32,976 bases of DNA from Gracilaria gracilis (lineage: Eukaryota > Rhodophyta > Florideophyceae > Gracilariales > Gracilariaceae). This document shows positions 19,456 to 31,419 of this stretch, in pieces. Location of the stretch: positions 1 to 32,976 of the forward strand of contig JARGSG010000206.1 in assembly GCA_030374805.1 (NCBI GenBank). Direction: 5' to 3'. The stretch's first letter is position 1; the number at the start of each line of letters is the position of its first letter. The notes under the pieces are model-generated. The model was given only the letters and a program-made list of their open reading frames with translations, was not told the DNA's origin and did not search any database. The position numbers and the translations under genes were made by a program.

Positions 19456-20679
19456 TTACAACTGTGCTTCTTCCAATACATCTAGTATTTCGGTCGCCTC
19501 CTGTCTCTCTCCAGGTGACCAATCTTCCATTCCGAGTAGTACCTTCAGTCTTCCGTACTTCCAGTACTCGTGCCCAAGTACATCACGTGCCTCCATTGGG
19601 TTCGCTGGGAACTCATTGAAGTACCATCGGATACCCATCATTCGGTGCGAAACTTTGCGCAACCGAAGAACGGGTGGGTATTTTCCATTCGCAGCACACG
19701 GGATTTTGCGAACGCGTCTTGCCGAGGCAAGTTTCCACTCCGCATCCCGTATTCTTCCTATTCCTTTTGTACACACATTATCAATTTCAGCTCGTAGTGC
19801 TGAAATTGAAGGATGTGCATTATACAGCGACAGCTGCCGACATGCCCGGTTCACCTTCAACTGTCGCGATCTGTGTTCCAATTCAAGGTTCAATGCCGTC
19901 TCACGACACGATTGATAATGCCGTAGACGTTTGGAGGCGAGCACAATTCGTCGCAGAGCCGCAGACTCTAAACGACAAAGTGCACGCATCATTGGCACCC
20001 GATATGTTCCAAACCGAGATGCCATTTTTCCAAGAATCAGTTTGAAGAACGTTGCCTCAAGCTTCACTATCGCCATTTCCAAATGTGGTGTGAGCGGTAC
20101 AAGATGCAACGCATATTCGTAAATCGACCTCACGAATGCGCGGTACAAACTCACACAGCTGCGCGTATTAAATCCATTCCGGTGCAGACCAGCACCGGCT
20201 AGGCTTCCTAATCGACGTTGAGCATTTTGTACCCGTTCCATGTGCTTGTCGTCTGTTACTCCACTGGTGGTTAGAGACACCCCCAGATATACTGCACTAC
20301 GTACCACGCTCAGCTTATCACCAGCAAGTGTGGATGTTGCAGAGTGATTTTGGTTTGCAGGCAGTTGCAGTACCATCGACTTGTCGTTTGCGGTGTTCCA
20401 CGGCATTTGCATTTCTTTGCCCCAACTACTGCATATGTCTAGCAGTTGTTGCAGCCCGCTATCGGTCTTGGCCATCAGAATCACATCGTCGGCAAATGCA
20501 CTTGCACCTCGATGCGACACATGATATGGCACCTCCTGCACTCGATACAGCATGGAATCAATATACATGTTGAACAATGTACAGCTGAATGGGTCACTTT
20601 GGGGGACTCCAAGAGTCATTTGTACTTGTTCATCTTTCCAATTTTCATTTATGAAAGCGTTGACTGGTTGCAGCAGCAA
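19456..20679 (-). pseudogene. LINE ORF2, C-terminal RT part
   Basis: A 407-residue open frame starts inside the RT palm at the array junction. GVPQSDPFS (about residues 24-32) is the RT motif that usually reads GxPQGxPxS. AFADDVILMA (about 61-70) carries the catalytic Asp pair. The following segment, with SSWGKEMQMPWNTANDKS, fits the usual LINE region after the FADD motif. The thumb and C-terminal part include NTRSCVSLYRAFVRSIYEYAL. No endonuclease or His/Cys-rich C-terminal knuckle is seen. There is no proper start codon, because the N-terminal half is displaced by the LARD insertion. The reading frame itself is undamaged, so the insertion may be fairly recent. Confidence 0.85.
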
Positions 20680-20680
20680 A

Positions 20681-20685
20681 GTAGT
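20681..20685. other. Target-site duplication GTAGT (left flank of right array)
   Basis: It sits between LINE coding sequence and the LTR start TCATGGACG, and matches 10056-10060. Confidence 0.75.
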
Positions 20686-21630
20686 TCATGGACGTTATAG
20701 CTGAAAGGGAAAGTTGAGGGGATGCAAGGGAAGTTCGCCAGCTCTGGCTGGGATTTACTTGGAGGTGCGTAGCTCACAACTTATATAGCACTTCTTCGTC
20801 GCACCACCGAACAACTCCAACTCGCAGTAAAACCTAAGCCACTAATCAGGGACACTCAATACTACCAATCATCTTCTAACATGACATGGTAACGCTGCCA
20901 CAATTCATGGCAGCTTACAAGTAGCAAGGCACAACAGTGCACAGCAGTGCACAGCAGTGCAAAACAATTCCGTACAATATTGCACAACAATGTACAACAA
21001 TGTACAACAATGTACAACAATGTACAACAATGTACAACAATGTACAACAATGTACAACCATGCGCATCCATGACAGTGCATACACACAATACGAAAGCGC
21101 ACCATAATGACCAGACGACGACCATCCATACACAAACACCCGCACCTGTTGCCTGCAACCTGTAATCACTACACGACGCCATAATGTGTATGTCTAGGCT
21201 CACCAAGTCACACGTCAGCAACAAGTACCTGTAAACCATATGACGTGAACCAAACACAACCAACAAGTTCCATGCATCCAGAGACATACATGTGCATGCA
21301 GCACTACCCGAACATGATGTCAACCACTCTACAGTGTCAACACTCGTGCACCATGTACCAAGTATCCACATTGCTACATGTGCACACTGTGCACCACGAC
21401 CACTCTGGACAACGTGTCCTCGTGTACAGTCTGTCTGTACGAACCCATCTGAACACCTTGATATTCGACACAGCACCACATCTGACACGTTCATCCAAAG
21501 GTGGCTCTTCCACCATCCAACACAGTGGAGCGTACAGAACGACATCAGTCATAGTTTCACATACCAAGGTACCATTCTAGACTTGTCACATGTGAACAGC
21601 TTGATGTCAGTGACAGCATGACATCCAACA
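20686..21630 (-). repeat. LARD LTR 4, terminal LTR of right array
   Basis: This complete LTR is the outer 3' LTR in element sense. It differs from internal copies at 20687, 20691 and 20704, so the terminal TG is changed to TC. The LINE sequence and GTAGT lie to its left where internal copies have the PBS. TATA box 20780-20787, minisatellite 20984-21053. Confidence 0.87.
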
Positions 21631-23948
21631 CCCTCCCTATGTTACTGACTTCAAGCGAGTCGCACAAGCACCAACAGCACAATTAACTTGGTGTAATATG
21701 TGCAATGCCACCCTTTCAGTAATATCGTGCAGAGGGATGGTGACAGCCAGTTCAACAGCCTAATGAGATGTGTCAAAGTCCATATTCTTACATCTATGAC
21801 CAGTGTCCTTCTACCACACTTGCGTACTTTTGGACTTAATATGAGAGTGACAGCATCGGGTCTTCTTTCAACACCCTCCCTCTGTCACTCACTTCAATCG
21901 CAGTACTCCAACACTTGTAACGAAGGCAATGAGACACGATCTTCTAAGCAGGAAAGAACTGACGAGACAGTGAGAGGTTAAATCTCAGGATGATCTTCAG
22001 AAACCCTCCCTCTCTCACTGACCTTGAAAGCAAATTGAATTCCAGTTCCTCTCAAACCTGCAAAGCAACACACTTTCTGCCTCATTGCCATCACAGAAGC
22101 GATCTAGACATGCACAAATGACAACCTTCTAGATCCTTGAACCATATATTTTCTCCAAGCATGTAACAAAGAACAACCTCTTGGAAAATCTTCTCTTCTG
22201 TAGGTTTACCAGACATGCAAATCAGGACAACCTTCTGGTTCACCCACAATCATTTGAACACCGGACATGCAACACAGAGCAACCTTCCGGATCAAATTCG
22301 TCATGATCATGCCGTAGACATGCAAAAATGACACACTTCTAGGTCCATGAAATGAAGCAGTTCTCCGAGCATGTAACACATAACAACCTCTCGAAGCAAC
22401 AATCATCTCAATGTTCAACCAGACATGCAACACAATAGCAACCTTCCGGTTCAACATAAACGTTCTGTACACCGAACATGCAACACAAAGCAACCTTCCG
22501 GGTCAGAAACACATATCTTCATACGCTGGACATGCGAAACACAGCAAACTTCCAGCTTAACAGCTCTCCTCTAGATGCCGGACATGCAAAAACACAGCAA
22601 CGTTCCGGAAACAATGAGAGCATAACAGTCATCCCGGGCATGCAAAACGACAACCTTCTGAGCTTCTTTGGCGAACAGAAGTATCAGACATGTACATCGC
22701 AACCTTCTGATACGTTCATTGTACTCAGACATGCATAAGGACAACCTCCCGGAATGCGTAGGGAAAACAGTTACATAGAGTCTCAGGCATGAAAACACTC
22801 AACCTCCTGAGCTCTAGTAAACATAGAAGCAAAAGAAAGCAACAAAAAAATGAACATCGGGCCCACTGGCAGGAAATACTATTCCCGGTACCCTAGGGAG
22901 TCGAACCCCTGGCCCCCGGAGACCTTCCGGGTAGGAAACGACTTCTTCAGTCTACCTTCTCCTGCGTTCCGGGAGAAGGCGCGTTGCTCTCTACGAGACG
23001 TCCAGAGGATGGTTAATGGCCAAAGATATGCCTTCACCAAGTAAAACCCTCTCTGATCTCTTGCAAGAACTTGCGAGACCTTGAAACAGCAGCTACTTTG
23101 ACACCCAAGGTACGCTTCTAGCGAGCAATCAATGAAGATCACAAGCGGCCTGATCCCAATGGGAGGTTAGCCTTCGATACGTTGCCTCCCCGTACTAAAA
23201 GCCCACTGGAGAAGCCAATGAGTCAATTGCACGGATCAAAAGCTCCTTATGGATGCCTTCACCGCCGTCCAAGCACCTAACACACAGTGAGGTTCAACAA
23301 ACAAAAGTCAAACACCACAACCAAAGTGCAGTACGCCACGGCACCCCGTTAGCTTCAGCGCTCGCGGTACAACACCATTATCCGCCCAAAAGGACCGGTG
23401 GAGCCCGCTGGTCAGCACGTCCGCCTTGGTTCAAGCCGCCTGGCTCCCGTCCCCGATTACTCGGATCAACCGTTCGTCGCACAGGTAATGCAGTGAGGAC
23501 CAAAAATGCCGAGCACACACGTAGTGCAAGGACTTCAACAACAACAGCTTAGCACAAAGCTAGTGCCCAGACTTCGATAAAAATGGTCTCAACCTCTCGG
23601 ATGAGAACCCGCAAACACGACGCGGGGACCCCAAGAAGAACAATAGAGGGAGACCAAACATATCGGATAGCGATCGACAACAAGGGCAACAACGAGCACC
23701 CAAACACAATCACGATAGAGAGTCAACGTCAAACCACTACCAACACAACGCCCTCAGGGAGGAACGCAATCGAAAAACGGAATTACAACACCAACGAAAC
23801 CAACCAGTAACACAAGATACGGAATTGAACAAACAACGGCAACATCAACAACGGCAATGAATAACAAGGTTGGCGGTGAGGGAGAGCGGCGGTGAGGGAA
23901 TCATGACGAACAAAATCGGCAGAGGTCAGCGGGGCTGGGCCCATAACC
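21631..23948 (-). mobile_element. LARD internal region, unit 4
   Basis: Same organisation as unit 1: PPT 21631-21638, stem-loop array 22101-22815, PBS 23935-23948, no coding on the element strand. Confidence 0.85.
22101..22815 (-). repeat. Stem-loop array, unit 4
   Basis: Counterpart of 735-1449 in the first unit of the right array. Confidence 0.85.
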
Positions 23949-24893
23949 TGATGAACGTTATAGCTGGAAGGGAAAGTTGAGGGGATGCAAGGGAAGTTCG
24001 CCAGCTCTGGCTGGGATTTACTTGGAGGTGCGTAGCTCACAACTTATATAGCACTTCTTCGTCGCACCACCGAACAACTCCAACTCGCAGTAAAACCTAA
24101 GCCACTAATCAGGGACACTCAATACTACCAATCATCTTCTAACATGACATGGTAACGCTGCCACAATTCATGGCAGCTTACAAGTAGCAAGGCACAACAG
24201 TGCACAGCAGTGCACAGCAGTGCAAAACAATTCCGTACAATATTGCACAACAATGTACAACAATGTACAACAATGTACAACAATGTACAACAATGTACAA
24301 CAATGTACAACAATGTACAACCATGCGCATCCATGACAGTGCATACACACAATACGAAAGCGCACCATAATGACCAGACGACGACCATCCATACACAAAC
24401 ACCCGCACCTGTTGCCTGCAACCTGTAATCACTACACGACGCCATAATGTGTATGTCTAGGCTCACCAAGTCACACGTCAGCAACAAGTACCTGTAAACC
24501 ATATGACGTGAACCAAACACAACCAACAAGTTCCATGCATCCAGAGACATACATGTGCATGCAGCACTACCCGAACATGATGTCAACCACTCTACAGTGT
24601 CAACACTCGTGCACCATGTACCAAGTATCCACATTGCTACATGTGCACACTGTGCACCACGACCACTCTGGACAACGTGTCCTCGTGTACAGTCTGTCTG
24701 TACGAACCCATCTGAACACCTTGATATTCGACACAGCACCACATCTGACACGTTCATCCAAAGGTGGCTCTTCCACCATCCAACACAGTGGAGCGTACAG
24801 AACGACATCAGTCATAGTTTCACATACCAAGGTACCATTCTAGACTTGTCACATGTGAACAGCTTGATGTCAGTGACAGCATGACATCCAACA
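23949..24893 (-). repeat. LARD LTR 5
   Basis: 945-bp LTR with consensus ends TGATGAACG and CCAACA. TATA box 24043-24050 (minus), minisatellite 24247-24316. Confidence 0.88.
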
Positions 24894-27211
24894 CCCTCCC
24901 TATGTTACTGACTTCAAGCGAGTCGCACAAGCACCAACAGCACAATTAACTTGGTGTAATATGTGCAATGCCACCCTTTCAGTAATATCGTGCAGAGGGA
25001 TGGTGACAGCCAGTTCAACAGCCTAATGAGATGTGTCAAAGTCCATATTCTTACATCTATGACCAGTGTCCTTCTACCACACTTGCGTACTTTTGGACTT
25101 AATATGAGAGTGACAGCATCGGGTCTTCTTTCAACACCCTCCCTCTGTCACTCACTTCAATCGCAGTACTCCAACACTTGTAACGAAGGCAATGAGACAC
25201 GATCTTCTAAGCAGGAAAGAACTGACGAGACAGTGAGAGGTTAAATCTCAGGATGATCTTCAGAAACCCTCCCTCTCTCACTGACCTTGAAAGCAAATTG
25301 AATTCCAGTTCCTCTCAAACCTGCAAAGCAACACACTTTCTGCCTCATTGCCATCACAGAAGCGATCTAGACATGCACAAATGACAACCTTCTAGATCCT
25401 TGAACCATATATTTTCTCCAAGCATGTAACAAAGAACAACCTCTTGGAAAATCTTCTCTTCTGTAGGTTTACCAGACATGCAAATCAGGACAACCTTCTG
25501 GTTCACCCACAATCATTTGAACACCGGACATGCAACACAGAGCAACCTTCCGGATCAAATTCGTCATGATCATGCCGTAGACATGCAAAAATGACACACT
25601 TCTAGGTCCATGAAATGAAGCAGTTCTCCGAGCATGTAACACATAACAACCTCTCGAAGCAACAATCATCTCAATGTTCAACCAGACATGCAACACAATA
25701 GCAACCTTCCGGTTCAACATAAACGTTCTGTACACCGAACATGCAACACAAAGCAACCTTCCGGGTCAGAAACACATATCTTCATACGCTGGACATGCGA
25801 AACACAGCAAACTTCCAGCTTAACAGCTCTCCTCTAGATGCCGGACATGCAAAAACACAGCAACGTTCCGGAAACAATGAGAGCATAACAGTCATCCCGG
25901 GCATGCAAAACGACAACCTTCTGAGCTTCTTTGGCGAACAGAAGTATCAGACATGTACATCGCAACCTTCTGATACGTTCATTGTACTCAGACATGCATA
26001 AGGACAACCTCCCGGAATGCGTAGGGAAAACAGTTACATAGAGTCTCAGGCATGAAAACACTCAACCTCCTGAGCTCTAGTAAACATAGAAGCAAAAGAA
26101 AGCAACAAAAAAATGAACATCGGGCCCACTGGCAGGAAATACTATTCCCGGTACCCTAGGGAGTCGAACCCCTGGCCCCCGGAGACCTTCCGGGTAGGAA
26201 ACGACTTCTTCAGTCTACCTTCTCCTGCGTTCCGGGAGAAGGCGCGTTGCTCTCTACGAGACGTCCAGAGGATGGTTAATGGCCAAAGATATGCCTTCAC
26301 CAAGTAAAACCCTCTCTGATCTCTTGCAAGAACTTGCGAGACCTTGAAACAGCAGCTACTTTGACACCCAAGGTACGCTTCTAGCGAGCAATCAATGAAG
26401 ATCACAAGCGGCCTGATCCCAATGGGAGGTTAGCCTTCGATACGTTGCCTCCCCGTACTAAAAGCCCACTGGAGAAGCCAATGAGTCAATTGCACGGATC
26501 AAAAGCTCCTTATGGATGCCTTCACCGCCGTCCAAGCACCTAACACACAGTGAGGTTCAACAAACAAAAGTCAAACACCACAACCAAAGTGCAGTACGCC
26601 ACGGCACCCCGTTAGCTTCAGCGCTCGCGGTACAACACCATTATCCGCCCAAAAGGACCGGTGGAGCCCGCTGGTCAGCACGTCCGCCTTGGTTCAAGCC
26701 GCCTGGCTCCCGTCCCCGATTACTCGGATCAACCGTTCGTCGCACAGGTAATGCAGTGAGGACCAAAAATGCCGAGCACACACGTAGTGCAAGGACTTCA
26801 ACAACAACAGCTTAGCACAAAGCTAGTGCCCAGACTTCGATAAAAATGGTCTCAACCTCTCGGATGAGAACCCGCAAACACGACGCGGGGACCCCAAGAA
26901 GAACAATAGAGGGAGACCAAACATATCGGATAGCGATCGACAACAAGGGCAACAACGAGCACCCAAACACAATCACGATAGAGAGTCAACGTCAAACCAC
27001 TACCAACACAACGCCCTCAGGGAGGAACGCAATCGAAAAACGGAATTACAACACCAACGAAACCAACCAGTAACACAAGATACGGAATTGAACAAACAAC
27101 GGCAACATCAACAACGGCAATGAATAACAAGGTTGGCGGTGAGGGAGAGCGGCGGTGAGGGAATCATGACGAACAAAATCGGCAGAGGTCAGCGGGGCTG
27201 GGCCCATAACC
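24894..27211 (-). mobile_element. LARD internal region, unit 5
   Basis: Same organisation as unit 1: PPT 24894-24901, stem-loop array 25364-26078, PBS 27198-27211. Confidence 0.85.
25364..26078 (-). repeat. Stem-loop array, unit 5
   Basis: Counterpart of 735-1449. Confidence 0.85.
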
Positions 27212-28156
27212 TGATGAACGTTATAGCTGGAAGGGAAAGTTGAGGGGATGCAAGGGAAGTTCGCCAGCTCTGGCTGGGATTTACTTGGAGGTGCGTAGCT
27301 CACAACTTATATAGCACTTCTTCGTCGCACCACCGAACAACTCCAACTCGCAGTAAAACCTAAGCCACTAATCAGGGACACTCAATACTACCAATCATCT
27401 TCTAACATGACATGGTAACGCTGCCACAATTCATGGCAGCTTACAAGTAGCAAGGCACAACAGTGCACAGCAGTGCACAGCAGTGCAAAACAATTCCGTA
27501 CAATATTGCACAACAATGTACAACAATGTACAACAATGTACAACAATGTACAACAATGTACAACAATGTACAACAATGTACAACCATGCGCATCCATGAC
27601 AGTGCATACACACAATACGAAAGCGCACCATAATGACCAGACGACGACCATCCATACACAAACACCCGCACCTGTTGCCTGCAACCTGTAATCACTACAC
27701 GACGCCATAATGTGTATGTCTAGGCTCACCAAGTCACACGTCAGCAACAAGTACCTGTAAACCATATGACGTGAACCAAACACAACCAACAAGTTCCATG
27801 CATCCAGAGACATACATGTGCATGCAGCACTACCCGAACATGATGTCAACCACTCTACAGTGTCAACACTCGTGCACCATGTACCAAGTATCCACATTGC
27901 TACATGTGCACACTGTGCACCACGACCACTCTGGACAACGTGTCCTCGTGTACAGTCTGTCTGTACGAACCCATCTGAACACCTTGATATTCGACACAGC
28001 ACCACATCTGACACGTTCATCCAAAGGTGGCTCTTCCACCATCCAACACAGTGGAGCGTACAGAACGACATCAGTCATAGTTTCACATACCAAGGTACCA
28101 TTCTAGACTTGTCACATGTGAACAGCTTGATGTCAGTGACAGCATGACATCCAACA
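27212..28156 (-). repeat. LARD LTR 6
   Basis: 945-bp LTR with consensus ends. TATA box 27306-27313 (minus), minisatellite 27510-27579. Confidence 0.88.
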
Positions 28157-30474
28157 CCCTCCCTATGTTACTGACTTCAAGCGAGTCGCACAAGCACCAA
28201 CAGCACAATTAACTTGGTGTAATATGTGCAATGCCACCCTTTCAGTAATATCGTGCAGAGGGATGGTGACAGCCAGTTCAACAGCCTAATGAGATGTGTC
28301 AAAGTCCATATTCTTACATCTATGACCAGTGTCCTTCTACCACACTTGCGTACTTTTGGACTTAATATGAGAGTGACAGCATCGGGTCTTCTTTCAACAC
28401 CCTCCCTCTGTCACTCACTTCAATCGCAGTACTCCAACACTTGTAACGAAGGCAATGAGACACGATCTTCTAAGCAGGAAAGAACTGACGAGACAGTGAG
28501 AGGTTAAATCTCAGGATGATCTTCAGAAACCCTCCCTCTCTCACTGACCTTGAAAGCAAATTGAATTCCAGTTCCTCTCAAACCTGCAAAGCAACACACT
28601 TTCTGCCTCATTGCCATCACAGAAGCGATCTAGACATGCACAAATGACAACCTTCTAGATCCTTGAACCATATATTTTCTCCAAGCATGTAACAAAGAAC
28701 AACCTCTTGGAAAATCTTCTCTTCTGTAGGTTTACCAGACATGCAAATCAGGACAACCTTCTGGTTCACCCACAATCATTTGAACACCGGACATGCAACA
28801 CAGAGCAACCTTCCGGATCAAATTCGTCATGATCATGCCGTAGACATGCAAAAATGACACACTTCTAGGTCCATGAAATGAAGCAGTTCTCCGAGCATGT
28901 AACACATAACAACCTCTCGAAGCAACAATCATCTCAATGTTCAACCAGACATGCAACACAATAGCAACCTTCCGGTTCAACATAAACGTTCTGTACACCG
29001 AACATGCAACACAAAGCAACCTTCCGGGTCAGAAACACATATCTTCATACGCTGGACATGCGAAACACAGCAAACTTCCAGCTTAACAGCTCTCCTCTAG
29101 ATGCCGGACATGCAAAAACACAGCAACGTTCCGGAAACAATGAGAGCATAACAGTCATCCCGGGCATGCAAAACGACAACCTTCTGAGCTTCTTTGGCGA
29201 ACAGAAGTATCAGACATGTACATCGCAACCTTCTGATACGTTCATTGTACTCAGACATGCATAAGGACAACCTCCCGGAATGCGTAGGGAAAACAGTTAC
29301 ATAGAGTCTCAGGCATGAAAACACTCAACCTCCTGAGCTCTAGTAAACATAGAAGCAAAAGAAAGCAACAAAAAAATGAACATCGGGCCCACTGGCAGGA
29401 AATACTATTCCCGGTACCCTAGGGAGTCGAACCCCTGGCCCCCGGAGACCTTCCGGGTAGGAAACGACTTCTTCAGTCTACCTTCTCCTGCGTTCCGGGA
29501 GAAGGCGCGTTGCTCTCTACGAGACGTCCAGAGGATGGTTAATGGCCAAAGATATGCCTTCACCAAGTAAAACCCTCTCTGATCTCTTGCAAGAACTTGC
29601 GAGACCTTGAAACAGCAGCTACTTTGACACCCAAGGTACGCTTCTAGCGAGCAATCAATGAAGATCACAAGCGGCCTGATCCCAATGGGAGGTTAGCCTT
29701 CGATACGTTGCCTCCCCGTACTAAAAGCCCACTGGAGAAGCCAATGAGTCAATTGCACGGATCAAAAGCTCCTTATGGATGCCTTCACCGCCGTCCAAGC
29801 ACCTAACACACAGTGAGGTTCAACAAACAAAAGTCAAACACCACAACCAAAGTGCAGTACGCCACGGCACCCCGTTAGCTTCAGCGCTCGCGGTACAACA
29901 CCATTATCCGCCCAAAAGGACCGGTGGAGCCCGCTGGTCAGCACGTCCGCCTTGGTTCAAGCCGCCTGGCTCCCGTCCCCGATTACTCGGATCAACCGTT
30001 CGTCGCACAGGTAATGCAGTGAGGACCAAAAATGCCGAGCACACACGTAGTGCAAGGACTTCAACAACAACAGCTTAGCACAAAGCTAGTGCCCAGACTT
30101 CGATAAAAATGGTCTCAACCTCTCGGATGAGAACCCGCAAACACGACGCGGGGACCCCAAGAAGAACAATAGAGGGAGACCAAACATATCGGATAGCGAT
30201 CGACAACAAGGGCAACAACGAGCACCCAAACACAATCACGATAGAGAGTCAACGTCAAACCACTACCAACACAACGCCCTCAGGGAGGAACGCAATCGAA
30301 AAACGGAATTACAACACCAACGAAACCAACCAGTAACACAAGATACGGAATTGAACAAACAACGGCAACATCAACAACGGCAATGAATAACAAGGTTGGC
30401 GGTGAGGGAGAGCGGCGGTGAGGGAATCATGACGAACAAAATCGGCAGAGGTCAGCGGGGCTGGGCCCATAACC
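28157..30474 (-). mobile_element. LARD internal region, unit 6
   Basis: Same organisation as unit 1: PPT 28157-28164, stem-loop array 28627-29341, PBS 30461-30474. Confidence 0.85.
28627..29341 (-). repeat. Stem-loop array, unit 6
   Basis: Counterpart of 735-1449. Confidence 0.85.
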
Positions 30475-31419
30475 TGATGAACGTTATAGCTGGAAGGGAA
30501 AGTTGAGGGGATGCAAGGGAAGTTCGCCAGCTCTGGCTGGGATTTACTTGGAGGTGCGTAGCTCACAACTTATATAGCACTTCTTCGTCGCACCACCGAA
30601 CAACTCCAACTCGCAGTAAAACCTAAGCCACTAATCAGGGACACTCAATACTACCAATCATCTTCTAACATGACATGGTAACGCTGCCACAATTCATGGC
30701 AGCTTACAAGTAGCAAGGCACAACAGTGCACAGCAGTGCACAGCAGTGCAAAACAATTCCGTACAATATTGCACAACAATGTACAACAATGTACAACAAT
30801 GTACAACAATGTACAACAATGTACAACAATGTACAACAATGTACAACCATGCGCATCCATGACAGTGCATACACACAATACGAAAGCGCACCATAATGAC
30901 CAGACGACGACCATCCATACACAAACACCCGCACCTGTTGCCTGCAACCTGTAATCACTACACGACGCCATAATGTGTATGTCTAGGCTCACCAAGTCAC
31001 ACGTCAGCAACAAGTACCTGTAAACCATATGACGTGAACCAAACACAACCAACAAGTTCCATGCATCCAGAGACATACATGTGCATGCAGCACTACCCGA
31101 ACATGATGTCAACCACTCTACAGTGTCAACACTCGTGCACCATGTACCAAGTATCCACATTGCTACATGTGCACACTGTGCACCACGACCACTCTGGACA
31201 ACGTGTCCTCGTGTACAGTCTGTCTGTACGAACCCATCTGAACACCTTGATATTCGACACAGCACCACATCTGACACGTTCATCCAAAGGTGGCTCTTCC
31301 ACCATCCAACACAGTGGAGCGTACAGAACGACATCAGTCATAGTTTCACATACCAAGGTACCATTCTAGACTTGTCACATGTGAACAGCTTGATGTCAGT
31401 GACAGCATGACATCCAACA
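30475..31419 (-). repeat. LARD LTR 7
   Basis: 945-bp LTR with consensus ends. TATA box 30569-30576 (minus), minisatellite 30773-30842. Confidence 0.88.

Larger units (their letters stand above)
19311..20685 (-). mobile_element. LINE 3' half inserted in copia(-) leader
   Basis: A minus-strand LINE ends here with a poly(A) tail (T run 19311-19325), preceded by CAATTGATTG and an AATAAA-containing stretch. It contains the C-terminal RT frame and a 3' UTR of about 130 bp. Its upstream side is cut at GTAGT by the right LARD array. The sequence abutting the array joins in frame with the N-terminal LINE part at 10056. Confidence 0.88.

Noticed and set aside
10056..20685. A single extrachromosomal circle opened in the LINE
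   Set aside because: The insertion order would be circular (each element inside the next), which cannot arise from single copies. A duplication involving two LINE copies fits better.
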